NCBI GenBank assembly: GCA_946406115.1
Contig: OX291553.1
Location: 67,001 to 131,000, forward strand
Length of the DNA: 64,000 nucleotides
DNA from: Apoda limacodes
Taxonomy: Eukaryota; Arthropoda; Insecta; Lepidoptera; Limacodidae
Direction: 5' to 3'
Each line of letters begins with the position of its first letter. The first letter of the stretch is position 1. The notes beneath the pieces were generated by a model, which ran no database searches, was not told the origin of the DNA, and saw nothing but the letters and a program-made list of their open reading frames with translations. The translations under genes were made by a program, and so were the position numbers. This document shows positions 20,836 to 30,251 of the stretch, piece by piece.

Positions 20836-23800
20836 TTATCGATCCTTTGAAGTTGTAGGCTGCAGGTCTTGGTGGCTTGGGCTAGTAGCAGGAGTACGCA
20901 TCTGGGAAGAACGTTTTATATCTTTAACTGGTACTCTTGTATCACGTTTTTTTATTAAAATAGGTACGGTATTTCTAATTATTTCACCGGTGACTTTAGC
21001 CTTTTCATATCGAGGTTTGTCTTTACTACGCCGGGTATTTACTCCTTTGATAAAGACGTCATCTCCTGTATTAATGTTAAAATCTTTTTCGCCTCCCCGT
21101 TTTTCTATTATTTTTTCTTTACACTGTATAATTTTGTCCGTTAAATATTTATATAAGTATTTGGTTCGTTTGACATGGTCGCTAACTAACTTTTGTGTAT
21201 ACTGTCTGTTAAAATCTACGTCAAAAATACTAGTTGAGTCTGTGTGACCAAAAACTACTTCAAAAGGGGTAAGACCGGTAGTAGAGTGTATTGTTTGGTT
21301 ATATGACATAATTGCGTAGGTCATTACGGCCGCAGCGTCACTAATTTTCTGTTCGTATTTTGCAATTCGGTAAATTTCTATAATGGTAGAGTGGAAGCGC
21401 TCTATTAGACCCATAGAGTTAGGGTTGTGTGGGGTGCCAATGTGAAGTTGGATTTTGTAAAAACTTAGGGTTTCTTTGAGAAGGGTATTATTAAACTCGG
21501 TTCCCGGGTCACAGCTTATTTTACTGGGTACACCATAGCACGAAAAATATTTAATTAAGGAACGTATTACTTCGGGAGTAGATCTATTGGGTATATCGTA
21601 AGCTTGTCCAAGTTTGCTGAACGCGTCTATAATTGTCAAAAAATATTGGCCTTCTATCGAAAACAGATCCATGAAAATTTCCTGAAACGGTTTATTTTGT
21701 GTTTGTGTAAGTTGCAGTTCAGGTTTTAAGGGTTTTCTGTCATATTTCATCTTTTTACATGTGTCGCAGGCGTTAATAATACTAGCAACTGTTAAGTCCA
21801 TATTATTCCAAAAGTAAGTGCGTTTTAATTTCATAAGCGTTTCTTTAATGCCTCTGTGACAAGTCTTTCCCTGATGATAAGTGAGTACTATTAGTCTTTG
21901 CTCGTCCTCGTTTTCTACGTATATTACGCGTTTCCTACACTCATATATTTTAACAGTATCCTTTTTATATAATTTAATAACTGTTTCCGTAAACTGTTTG
22001 CGGTGCATATCGTCTTCGAAATAAATAAAATATCTTATTTTAGGCTTAATATATTCTAATAAAAATTTCTTAACTAATTCAGGTTTATCTACTGGCATGT
22101 GTACTTCTAAAACCTTTTGCTTACTTCTTGATAGGTTTTTTACTGATGTCTCATTTCTATTCCAAGTAAAAACAAGAATTTGGTTCGGCTTTGTATCTAT
22201 TGCCTCGTCTAAGATAGGAATGCCTACCGTGTCTACATCTAAGGCAGAGTGTACTGTGTCTGTTTTGGAATGAGCTGATATAGTACTTGAGGATGGACTA
22301 CGTACTAGTGGAAACTGTGAGCTCTCTGACTCTGAGTCTGAAATCACTATGAGATTGTCGTCACTCCTATTATCTTCGGATCGTTTCTCGTTTTTATCGA
22401 TGTTAACTTGCATAGAATCACCGTCGTTTTCTAAAGCGTTGAGTTTAATACGTGAAAGGGCATCAGCATTACTATTTTGCTTTCCATTTTTGAAGATAAT
22501 ATCATAATCAAACTCAGCCAATCGCAACTTCCATCTCGTGAGCTTACTATTTGGTTCTTTAATAGAATTTAACCATGCAACAGGTCTGTGGTCTGTGTAT
22601 ATTGTAAACCTTCGGCCATAGAGGTAGGGTCTGAAGTGTTTACATGCCCAGACTATAGCCAAAAGCTCCTTTTCGATGGTACTATACCGGGTTTCAGCGT
22701 CATTAAGGGTTCGGCTGGCATAAGCGATCGGCTTATCGCTGCCAATGGGGCCCTGGGAAAGAACAGCACCAAGTGCGAAATTTGAGGCATCCGTCGTCAG
22801 TACGAATGGTTTTGAGAAATTAGGGAATTGTAAGAGAGGGGCATTGACAAGGAGTTCTTTACATATTTGAAATGCGTTTCTAAATTCATCGGTAGCTTTA
22901 ACTTTATTACCTTTCTTTAAGCAATACGTCAATGGCTGTGTGATTTTTGAAAAATCTTTTATAAACTTTCTATAGTATCCTATGAGACCTAGGAAACTTT
23001 TGATCTCTGTCGGTGTTTGAGGCAATGGGAAGTCGATTACGGCTTTTATTTTGTCATCATTAGGCATAAGGCCATCAGCTGTAATTCTATGACCTAGATA
23101 TAGTACTTCTTTCCTAAAGAACTCGCACTTATCTAGCGTAACCTTCAAATTTGTTGCTCTAAGCCGGTCAAAGATTTTTCGGAGCTTGTCAAGGTGTTCC
23201 TGCAAGCTTGCAGAGTAGACAATTATGTCATCTAAGTAGACTAGGCAGTGTATGCCTTGGAGACCACGCAGGACGTTGTCCATAGTCCTTTGAAACGTCG
23301 CGGGGGCCGTCTTAAGGCCAAAGGGCATCCTAGAGAACTCGTAATGTCCAGTTTCTACCGAAAAAGCGGTCTTGTGTCTATCCGATTCTAACATCTCTAT
23401 CTGGTGGTACCCACTGGCAAGATCTATGGTGCTAAAGTAAACAGATTTACCCAATTTATCAAACAAATCGGTGATATTGGGCAGCGGATACTTGTCATCG
23501 ACCGTAATCTCATTGAGGCGCCTATAGTCTATTACCATCCGGAACCTTTTTTCACCGGATGAGTCAGTCTTTTTCGGGACAAGATGTACAGGGGCACTCC
23601 ATGGTGAATGTGACTCGCGAATTACGTCATCTTTTAATAATTTATTAACTTGTTTTTCTATTTCGGCTTTCAGTAACGGTGGGTGTCTAAAAGGTCTAAT
23701 GTATATTGGATCCTCGTTTTTTGTTCGAATTTCGTGTTTAACTTGATTGGTGAATGATAAAGGAAGCTCATCGCAATAAAAAATATCTCTGTATTCGTAA

Positions 23801-24582
23801 CACAGATTTGTGATCGCTTTGCGCTCTTGTTCGTTAGTGTGTTCTAATCGTAATTTTGATAAATTTTGTTTTAGTAATTCGTCTATTTCGAAATCGTTAC
23901 TGTATTCTGTGTAGTTAAGTTCAATTTCGTTTTCGTTAAACACGTTAGATTTTAAAGGGTGACAAAAAGATATAGTTACTTTATCTTCAGAGGTATTTTG
24001 TATAACTGTATCTGCCAGGTAATTAGAACATTTAACTATTGCGCTGGGCATACGAACGCCAAGGCCAAAGTCCATAAAGTTTAATATTGATGTCCCATCT
24101 TTTAAGTCTACTGGGACTTTAACCCGAGTTTCTGTACGTGGTTCTAAATTTATTTCATGCGGTGGGCTATATAAAATGGGTATATTTGTATCGCTGGTAT
24201 GTAATATCTGGTCTTTCATATTGACAGTGGCATTTAATTTTTTTAATAAATCCGAACCGATTAAGCCATCGTAGCGTTTATCTACGTCGTATATATAAAA
24301 TTTATGTTTAGCTGTGCTTTTGAAAGTTTTTAAAAGGGGTATGTAAATGACTTCGTTGTGGTTACTACGAGCATGGGTGCTAATAACTTCAAATGGCTCG
24401 TTGTACTTATAGTATGAAAAAAATTCATTAGCTTTTTCTGGACTTATGAATGATCGAGTGCTACCAGTGTCAATCATAAAACGTGAATTTATTTCGGGGA
24501 TCTCTATATGGGGTAGTTTAAGAATACCGTTGCAATTTAGGTGTACTATTTCGGTAGTTTGGTTCTCGAGGCTATTGTGTGA
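20836..24582 (-). CDS. pol: Pol polyprotein (protease, RT, RNase H, integrase) by -1 frameshift
   Basis: The frame is open from the slippery site at 24582 to 20836, 1249 codons with the stop; the first in-frame ATG is at 24477. Domains counted from that ATG: retropepsin MIDTGSTRSF (residues 1-10), RT with FRMVIDYRRLN and the catalytic YLDDIIVYS (about 414), RNase H (LTTDASNFALGAVLSQ, YTDHRPV), and an acidic serine-rich linker. Integrase follows with HHCC (CHRGIKETL, CDTCKKMKYD) and catalytic Asp in IFMDLFS (about 935), Asp in SCDPGTEF (about 987) and Glu in GLIERFHS (about 1026). No lesion is visible, so it appears functional. It would copy the RNA and insert the DNA. Confidence 0.95.
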   Translation of the reverse strand, partial: SHNSLENQTTEIVHLNCNGILKLPHIEIPEINSRFMIDTGSTRSFISPEKANEFFSYYKYNEPFEVISTHARSNHNEVIYIPLLKTFKSTAKHKFYIYDVDKRYDGLIGSDLLKKLNATVNMKDQILHTSDTNIPILYSPPHEINLEPRTETRVKVPVDLKDGTSILNFMDFGLGVRMPSAIVKCSNYLADTVIQNTSEDKVTISFCHPLKSNVFNENEIELNYTEYSNDFEIDELLKQNLSKLRLEHTNEQERKAITNLCYEYRDIFYCDELPLSFTNQVKHEIRTKNEDPIYIRPFRHPPLLKAEIEKQVNKLLKDDVIRESHSPWSAPVHLVPKKTDSSGEKRFRMVIDYRRLNEITVDDKYPLPNITDLFDKLGKSVYFSTIDLASGYHQIEMLESDRHKTAFSVETGHYEFSRMPFGLKTAPATFQRTMDNVLRGLQGIHCLVYLDDIIVYSASLQEHLDKLRKIFDRLRATNLKVTLDKCEFFRKEVLYLGHRITADGLMPNDDKIKAVIDFPLPQTPTEIKSFLGLIGYYRKFIKDFSKITQPLTYCLKKGNKVKATDEFRNAFQICKELLVNAPLLQFPNFSKPFVLTTDASNFALGAVLSQGPIGSDKPIAYASRTLNDAETRYSTIEKELLAIVWACKHFRPYLYGRRFTIYTDHRPVAWLNSIKEPNSKLTRWKLRLAEFDYDIIFKNGKQNSNADALSRIKLNALENDGDSMQVNIDKNEKRSEDNRSDDNLIVISDSESESSQFPLVRSPSSSTISAHSKTDTVHSALDVDTVGIPILDEAIDTKPNQILVFTWNRNETSVKNLSRSKQKVLEVHMPVDKPELVKKFLLEYIKPKIRYFIYFEDDMHRKQFTETVIKLYKKDTVKIYECRKRVIYVENEDEQRLIVLTYHQGKTCHRGIKETLMKLKRTYFWNNMDLTVASIINACDTCKKMKYDRKPLKPELQLTQTQNKPFQEIFMDLFSIEGQYFLTIIDAFSKLGQAYDIPNRSTPEVIRSLIKYFSCYGVPSKISCDPGTEFNNTLLKETLSFYKIQLHIGTPHNPNSMGLIERFHSTIIEIYRIAKYEQKISDAAAVMTYAIMSYNQTIHSTTGLTPFEVVFGHTDSTSIFDVDFNRQYTQKLVSDHVKRTKYLYKYLTDKIIQCKEKIIEKRGGEKDFNINTGDDVFIKGVNTRRSKDKPRYEKAKVTGEIIRNTVPILIKKRDTRVPVKDIKRSSQMRTPATSPSHQDLQPTTSKDR

Positions 24583-25886
24583 AAATTTGTGTCGACGCTT
24601 TCACGGTTATTAGCGTCTTCGGCGGAGGTGACCTCTTCTGTAAGGTTATGGGTATCGTCCTCTTCTGAATAATTATAGTCAGGGGGGTAGTAATCGTCTA
24701 ACTCCTCTAACTCGGGGTAGTACCCTTCGCAAGCTTCTACATCATTGTTATAAAATAAATTTTGGGGAACATAGACCATGTTTTGCTTTACAGGGGCCGC
24801 AGTGCGCATTGAAACGTCTGCGTCGTTAGTGTAGTTAGGTTTTTGTTGTTGTGCCCTAAATTGATTTTGTTGACCTATGTTGTTCGAGGCATGGGGCATA
24901 GCTTGTCTATTATAATTTGGATTAGCGTTAAATGTAGGGCGGTAACCTTGATGAGGAATACCAAACTTGAATTGGCTTTGTTGGTTGGGCATGCCAAATT
25001 TAAAGTTGTTTTGGTGGGGAACACCGTATCTAAAATTACCTTGATTATTAGGTATGCCAAATTTGAAATTACTTTGATTTGGGACTCCGTATTTAAAATT
25101 TGGTTGGTTATTTTGATAACCTTGGATTCTGAAACCTTGATTATTTTGCAAGGGCATATTGAATTTGTTCTGGAATGGGGTTCTGATAATATTATTGTTG
25201 CGAGGAATTCCAAACGAAAAGTTTTGATGTGGGTTTTGGTTTTGATTTAAAGTTGGTTGAAAGCTTTGTGAATTTTGAATGGGTTTGATATTTGGTCTAT
25301 TTTTATTTTTAGCATTATACTGAAATAAGAAATTAACTTCTTCCATGACAACACTTAAGGCACTCTCTAACGTAGTACAATTTTTCAAACGAACAACACG
25401 AATCATGTCTTCCGGTAGGTTATATAAAAACACATTTAAGGATGTATTGTTGTAAATTATCATTTTAGCTGCCTTTACGCCTTCGTCAATAAGTCTATTT
25501 ACTTTGGAAAAGAGTGTACTGCGTACAGATTGTATGCGGTTACAAAAATCGGAATATGATTCGCCTTGTTTTAATTTTAAGGACTCTAACTCGATTGCTA
25601 CACATTCTTCCGAACGTGGATCGCCAAAATGTTGAATCAATAAAGTCTTTAAACCGTCCCAGGTTTGTATGTCTTCCCTTTCACCCAGCAGGGAAGCTGC
25701 TTTACCAGAAAGTCTGCTAGTTATAGAGTGAAAGACGTACAGCTCCTGAGCTCCATTATTTGGTGTAACAAAATGTCTTAATACATATTCACTCTTTTTA
25801 ATAAACAAGTTAAGCAAGTTCTCATCCCCCTCAAATTTTGGGATAAGACACAAAAATTCTTTTGGTATTATTCTAACTGAATCCAT
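24546..25886 (-). CDS. gag: Gag polyprotein with GIP/FG-type repeats
   Basis: 446 codons starting MDSVRIIPKEF. The N-terminal two thirds are a helical capsid-like region typical of errantivirus Gag (FEGDENLLNLFIKKSEYVLR, TWDGLKTLLIQHFGDPRS, KLKQGESYSDFCNRIQSVRS). No CCHC zinc knuckle is present. Instead an Asn/Gln-rich segment carries five tandem units of the form F-K/R-Y/F-G-V/I/M-P-N/H-Q at residues about 263-308, followed by an acidic tyrosine-rich tail (DYYPPDYNYSEEDD). Gag packages the RNA into particles. The start was chosen as the first ATG after a leader of about 490 nt. Pol follows by frameshift near the Gag end. Confidence 0.92.
   Translation of the reverse strand: MDSVRIIPKEFLCLIPKFEGDENLLNLFIKKSEYVLRHFVTPNNGAQELYVFHSITSRLSGKAASLLGEREDIQTWDGLKTLLIQHFGDPRSEECVAIELESLKLKQGESYSDFCNRIQSVRSTLFSKVNRLIDEGVKAAKMIIYNNTSLNVFLYNLPEDMIRVVRLKNCTTLESALSVVMEEVNFLFQYNAKNKNRPNIKPIQNSQSFQPTLNQNQNPHQNFSFGIPRNNNIIRTPFQNKFNMPLQNNQGFRIQGYQNNQPNFKYGVPNQSNFKFGIPNNQGNFRYGVPHQNNFKFGMPNQQSQFKFGIPHQGYRPTFNANPNYNRQAMPHASNNIGQQNQFRAQQQKPNYTNDADVSMRTAAPVKQNMVYVPQNLFYNNDVEACEGYYPELEELDDYYPPDYNYSEEDDTHNLTEEVTSAEDANNRESVDTNFHTIASRTKLPK
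24582..24588 (-). promoter_or_regulatory. -1 ribosomal frameshift slippery heptamer (A AAT TTT)
   Basis: Read in the Gag frame the minus strand is A AAT TTT (AAT is the Asn codon and TTT the Phe codon before HTIAS). This fits the X XXY YYZ rule for -1 slippage. The -1 frame is open from here into the protease, and the Gag stop TAG lies 33 nt downstream at 24546-24548. I did not find an obvious stimulatory hairpin by eye. Confidence 0.8.
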
Positions 25887-26354
25887 TTTTATAATAAATC
25901 TAAAAACTTAATACAAAATTAGTTAAAACACAATAAAATCAATATCTGTTTCAATAATGTAAATTAATTTTTTTTATTTTCTTCGTTTCATTTAATGCAA
26001 AAATGTTTAAATATATTCTTTAAATAACACAAAATCTTAAACTTAAGTAAAATATAATGCCTATTTTTGGTGCAAAATAATTAAAATCAGATAATGTTCA
26101 GCGATTGTGACCGAAAATTATTAAAATTGTATACAGCTACCGGAATAGAAAGGAACAAGACAGGAAGTGAAAAGGTCTACTCACATAAATCTGCTCGTTT
26201 CCATGTCCTCCAGATATAAGCTGTCGTCCTCAGGCCGCTACACAGGAGACTAATTTTTTTTTGGTTCGAGGATTCCCGCACTTGTACAGTCCACACAAAA
26301 ACACGGACGATTTTGACCCGAAATTATCGCGCGTAAGACGGCAAAAGAAACTGG
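25887..26354 (-). other. Errantivirus-like 5' leader
   Basis: About 470 nt lie between the primer site and the gag ATG. It should contain the packaging signal and the splice donor for env RNA. GT-containing donor candidates exist, but none is distinctive enough to choose. Confidence 0.6.
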
Positions 26355-26372
26355 AATCCTACCGGCTGCGCC
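26355..26372 (-). promoter_or_regulatory. Primer-binding site, serine-tRNA type
   Basis: Directly after the 5' LTR the minus strand reads GGCGCAGCCGGTAGGATT, preceded by the LTR's final T, which gives TGG. The complement ends CGGCTGC-G-CCA: an acceptor strand, the G73 discriminator of eukaryotic serine tRNAs, and CCA. Serine-tRNA priming is known for part of the errantiviruses. Confidence 0.75.
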
Positions 26373-26644
26373 AGTCAAATTCATGCAGGGCGCAAGGACT
26401 TTTTTAAAAAGAATTAAAAATTAATATAAAATTTATTTACTCTACAATAGAGCGTGTTTCTTACATGGAATCTACAATAGAACTGTCTTAAAACTAAGAG
26501 CTCGAGAGGAGCCCGGCGAACGCCGTGCGTGTGGTCGTCCGAGCGTTAGTCAAAACAATCCGGCGCCCACGCGCTTTCGTGGAGGTTTAGTTTTGCTGAC
26601 TGGGTATTTCTACGAACCTGACCGTAGGACCAGCAAGCGTAACT
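26373..26644 (-). repeat. Errantivirus-like 5' LTR
   Basis: 272 bp, identical to 18941-19212 apart from one base. As the upstream LTR it should drive transcription of the whole element. No confident core promoter element was identified by eye. Outside it the host resumes with ACGTACAC, and ACGT is the target duplication. Confidence 0.95.
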
Positions 26645-27085
26645 ACGTACACAACATTAAGCTGTATTATTTTCTTAGTTTAATTGTATTTAATAATATA
26701 ATTAAATAAATAATAAATATTTTTAGACAATACACACAGCGCCGTCTGGCCCCAAAGTAAGCAAAGCTTGTGTAGGGAGTAAAAATTTTACTTTAGTATG
26801 TAAGATTGTTTGTATTTAATAAAATGTTCACTTTTGATTCAATATATTTAAGCAACCATTTTTTTGTGTGTGCGTGCAACCCTGTACTTTTCGGAGGAGG
26901 TGTAGCATGCACTTAGTAGAAGATGCACTTTCTCGCATTGACCGCGAAATTGGGTCACACGTGTAAAGTGTGTCACGTTAGACTTAGTCAGTTAGTTAGA
27001 ATTAGTCGTTTTTGTTTTTATATGCATTCAATATACGATCGTCAACTAGAGAACATGTCTCTATCTTAACATATCTCAACAACCA
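26645..27085. other. No recognisable feature
   Basis: AT-rich sequence with several stops in all frames. I see no gene or repeat here. Confidence 0.5.
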
Positions 27086-27600
27086 GAGCGTCTAGCACCC
27101 ATACTTCACCATACTCCATCGAGAGTTTTGGATTGTCTCCGCTCGAAGAGTTATTGGGAGGGTGCTCTTTAAGTGCATACCCTGTTTTAGGCTCAAGGCA
27201 ACTTTGACTCAGCCTCAAATGACTAATGTTGGAACTGATTTTGCAGGACCCTTTAAAGTTAAGTTCTACCTTGCGCAACGCCAAGGTGGTCAAAGCATAA
27301 CTTGTGCGTATTTCTATGTCTTGTTACGAGAGCGTCCACCTTGAGGTAGTCTCCTCTTTCTCCACTGAGGCTCCACGTTATTGCCTGTCTTTCTCGCTTC
27401 GTTAGCCGCCGTGGATTCCCAAATATCATCCGTTCGGAATGCAGCACCAACTATAAGGGTGCTGATCGTTATGTACGAGAAGTCCACCAGTTCCTTGTTG
27501 CAAAACAGTAGGGCATAGGATATTAGCTTTATCGCAAGAGAATTCAGTGAATTTTTGATCCTCCAGCATATCCTCCTTGGGGTGGAATTATCAAAGCGGT
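27086..27600 (+). pseudogene. BEL/Pao integrase fragment
   Basis: A plus-strand frame at 27162-27260 reads CIPCFRLKATLTQPQM and NVGTDFAGPFKVKF, the zinc-binding region and the first catalytic aspartate of a Pao-type integrase. Near 27560-27600 another frame gives FDPPAYPPWGGIIKAV, which corresponds to the PHFGGLWEA block holding the catalytic glutamate. The middle is rearranged or frame-shifted and nothing else of the element is seen. It is a dead fragment on the opposite strand from the other BEL copies. Confidence 0.7.
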
Positions 27601-27605
27601 GATAA

Positions 27606-28058
27606 AGATAAAAAAAACCGGCCAAGTGCGGCACCGAGGGTTCCGAGCAAACTTATAATTTGTTGCTGTATATTATCAAAATATTTTTTATTACATGATG
27701 TAACTAATAATTTACGGATTTCGCAATTTTTCATTTATCTGTGCTATAAGACTTTGATTCGTACCAAATTTTAAGATTCTAAGTTCACGAAAAGTATCCT
27801 GTAGGTTTTGATTACCTTGCGAGTTTCGAAAATTTGCGGAAATTTGCGGCACAAACGGCTGTATATTTTGATTGCGTTGGCTAAGAAGTTTGATTTCTTC
27901 ACAGCTTCAAGGGAAAGTAGACTTGAGTATTTGATATAAATTTTAGCTTGATACCTCCACGCGTTCCTGAGTAAAAGTCTTGTCAGACGGATGGACGGAA
28001 AACAAAGTGATCATATAAGAGTTCCGTATTTTCTTTTCGAGATACGGAACTCTAAAAA
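27606..28058 (+). repeat. Interspersed repeat of the ACCGGCCAAGTGCG type
   Basis: The block begins aaaaccggccaagtgcg and ends with agagttccgtattttctttt, then gagatacggaactctaaaaa. I recognise this as a short non-coding element frequent in moth and butterfly genomes, but I cannot place it in a class. The final part contains a short inverted pair (gagttccgtat / atacggaactc). A diverged piece of this type lies at 16612-16660. Confidence 0.6.
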
Positions 28059-28379
28059 GAACACGGATACTAAATAACCGCACGCAATTAAGTTTTATCG
28101 ATTTTCAATTTTTTTTATAACTGCATTTTTGGTTCAAAAGAGGTTCCACCTCATTCTCATTATTTATTGAACGCTTCTTATTTCTACTCAAGGGTACTAT
28201 ATGAATGTCGCATTCCTCCCATAACCCATTCTATGCTCAGTAGGTTGTAACCATTAGATATACTAACTTATTACTTATACTATTAGATACTAACAGTATT
28301 TTTAGACAAAATTATATAAGGACAAGACATACATAATATCTCAAACACCATTGTACCAGAGTGTCAGCCTTGCCGCTAT
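28059..28379. other. No recognisable feature
   Basis: AT-rich sequence without a supportable ORF or repeat. Confidence 0.4.
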
Positions 28380-29110
28380 CAATTTATATTAATACCACAG
28401 CCAATAATTTGGCTAAACAATCTGCTTTTATTGAGCAGTGTAATTAAAAAAGTGTAATTGACATTTCAGCCAAGTGTTTGGCTAAACAACCTGCTTCTAT
28501 TAAGCGGTGTAATTATAATAGTGAAATTGACATTTCAGCTAATCATAAAGCTAAACAACCTACTTCAATTGAACAGTGTAATAATTTGACATGTAATACT
28601 TTAAATAAAATTTTCAGACAACAAAGGACCACTTTGGCAAATTACAGAATTCCAACAAAAATAATGATAATATTAAGCAATCTATGTCTAGTCAAGTTTT
28701 ATGCAAACAGAAACAAAAAAATAAACTTTGTCATATTAAAAATAATATTCCATCTGGTGCATCAGAATATACAAGGAATGTCTCAGAAAGAACTTGAAAT
28801 TGAATTGTTCATAAACTGCTAAAAGATTGACGTTTTATGTATCACTGAACACTGGCTACCAAGTGGGGAGTTCGATCAGCCGAGTTAATGCAACACATGG
28901 TGGCTCTTTAATTTTAGTTAATAAACAGTTAAAGTTTAATGAACTTAAAAACATTGTGAGCCTCTCAGTTGAGCGAACTGCCGAGCTGTCCTGTATAGAA
29001 GTTGAGAAGTTGTGAGTGTATTGTGATGATACCAATATTTATGCCTTAACATTTTGTAATGAAATATTTTTATTCAAGTCTTAGCGCGAAGATATACATT
29101 AGTAAACAAT
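28380..29110 (+). pseudogene. Jockey-type LINE fragment G (ORF1 end and ORF2 endonuclease start)
   Basis: From about 28730 the plus strand reads HQNIQGMSQKELEIELFINC, a stop, then KIDVLCITEHWLPSGE and SRVNATHGGSLILVNKQ. These are the first motifs of a LINE apurinic-like endonuclease (N in HQNI, catalytic E in TEHWL). Upstream is the probable end of ORF1 with a 23-residue tandem repeat. Downstream of about 29040 homology fades. Several stops and frame changes are present. It may belong to the same family as LINE H or F. Confidence 0.7.
28412..28600 (+). repeat. 69-bp tandem repeat in a LINE ORF1 remnant
   Basis: The core gctaaacaa starts at 28412, 28481 and 28550, an exact 69-bp (23-codon) period in three units. 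Units share gacatttcag and a cagtgtaat-like segment with a few substitutions. Because the period is a multiple of three, it preserves the frame (AKQPASIKRC, AKQPTSIEQC). Confidence 0.8.
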
Positions 29111-29943
29111 TCTCAATAAACTTACTACCTAAAGCAAAATGCATCTTTAAATTAGAATGGCGCGTTTAAATAGACATGTTCAGTAATTTTATACATTAGC
29201 TGAAAAGTTATGATTTATTTTATGAAGGGTTTGAAGCTAACAAAAAGTTGAATACCGATGACTCAAGTGTAAAAATATTACATTATAAACTTACGAACCA
29301 TAAACATCAACACAAAATTAATTGTTATATGTAGGTAGTAATCTAACTCCCGATTTATGGATTCGCACCTTGGACAAAATGAGGTTGTTTTGAACCAGTG
29401 GCGCGAGTAATGATGCTTTAAAACTTACTGTGATTGAATGTTTGTTTGGAAGGCAAGTTCATTGGAGGACGTTTTAAGACAATCGCTGATTGGTGGTTAA
29501 GTGATATAGAAATGGAAGAAATAAAATTTTATTCAGGGAATTTAAACGTAGGATAAATCGGAGACCTTCTAGATAGGAGTTGTTTTGTTATCCGCGGTTT
29601 TCTTTTCTTATTATTTTATTGCCTTAGTTAAATAGTTGTGCTACTGTTATTGGGAATTCTATAATGTTGAGTATAACTGCGGAAGTTCAAGTTACTTAGA
29701 ACTTTATAATATTGAAAACACCCGCAAAACTTATCTAAGTGAGTCGTTTAACAAGCATTAGGTAGCCTCCTACAATAAATATTCTAACAATGATAAAGGG
29801 TAGTTGTCTTGGTTTTCTGTATAATGGTATGACGTGTTAGTTTATTTGAAATTACCCGGGATTTGTTAGAACTTTATGAACATTTAGAACATAATATTAA
29901 TATTTTATTAGTTTAGGATAATTAGGCCGGTTTATCTAGACTG
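29111..29943. other. No recognisable feature
   Basis: AT-rich sequence without a supportable ORF, tail or repeat. It ends at the LTR of BEL element D. Confidence 0.4.
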
Positions 29944-30183
29944 CTTTTGGCGTCAGATGTTTTTTATAATAACGTTTTTAGTGTACGATTGTATGTAGTG
30001 TGTATGTGAATGTCTGTTTTGTGTTTCTCCGTTCACTATAACTATAAAATATAGAATTAGATCTAAAAACAACAGCTGCTATCTTTCAACCAAAGATTAT
30101 ATGAGGGACTGGCGCGCGTACGCGCACAGAGTAAGCTAAGAATGAACTAGCTCGACCGATCCGAATACCAACTAGATGGTTCA
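29944..30183 (-). repeat. BEL D 3' LTR
   Basis: About 240 bp, from cttttggcgtcagatg to actagatggttca, repeated at 39374-39609 with several substitutions and small indels (for example aatgaac present here and absent there). On the inner side lies cccccgccccagcc, read as GGCTGGGGCGGGGG on the minus strand, a polypurine-like tract. Confidence 0.78.
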
Positions 30184-30251
30184 TTCTTTCCTAAACAAAC
30201 CCCCGCCCCAGCCAGACCATGTCTGGGTGAGGATAAACCGAGCCAGAGCCA

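Larger units (their letters stand above)
18941..26644 (-). mobile_element. Complete errantivirus-like Ty3/Gypsy element with env
   Basis: The 7704-bp element has 272-bp LTRs that differ at one position (T/C at LTR base 10 on the plus strand). The 4-bp duplication ACGT flanks it (18937-18940 and 26645-26648). The LTR termini are AGT...ACT, which fits errantiviruses. Minus-strand order is 5' LTR, serine-tRNA-type primer site, leader, gag (24546-25886), pol by -1 frameshift (to 20836), env (to 19155), polypurine tract, 3' LTR. All three frames are open. Near-identical LTRs and intact genes point to a very recent insertion. By family knowledge such elements are endogenous insect retroviruses or retrotransposons. 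Confidence 0.95.

Noticed and set aside
24843..25250. 135-codon plus-strand ORF and a 112-codon shifted ORF across errantivirus gag
   Set aside because: They lie over the repetitive Asn/Gln-rich gag segment, whose base composition keeps other frames open; no domain is present.
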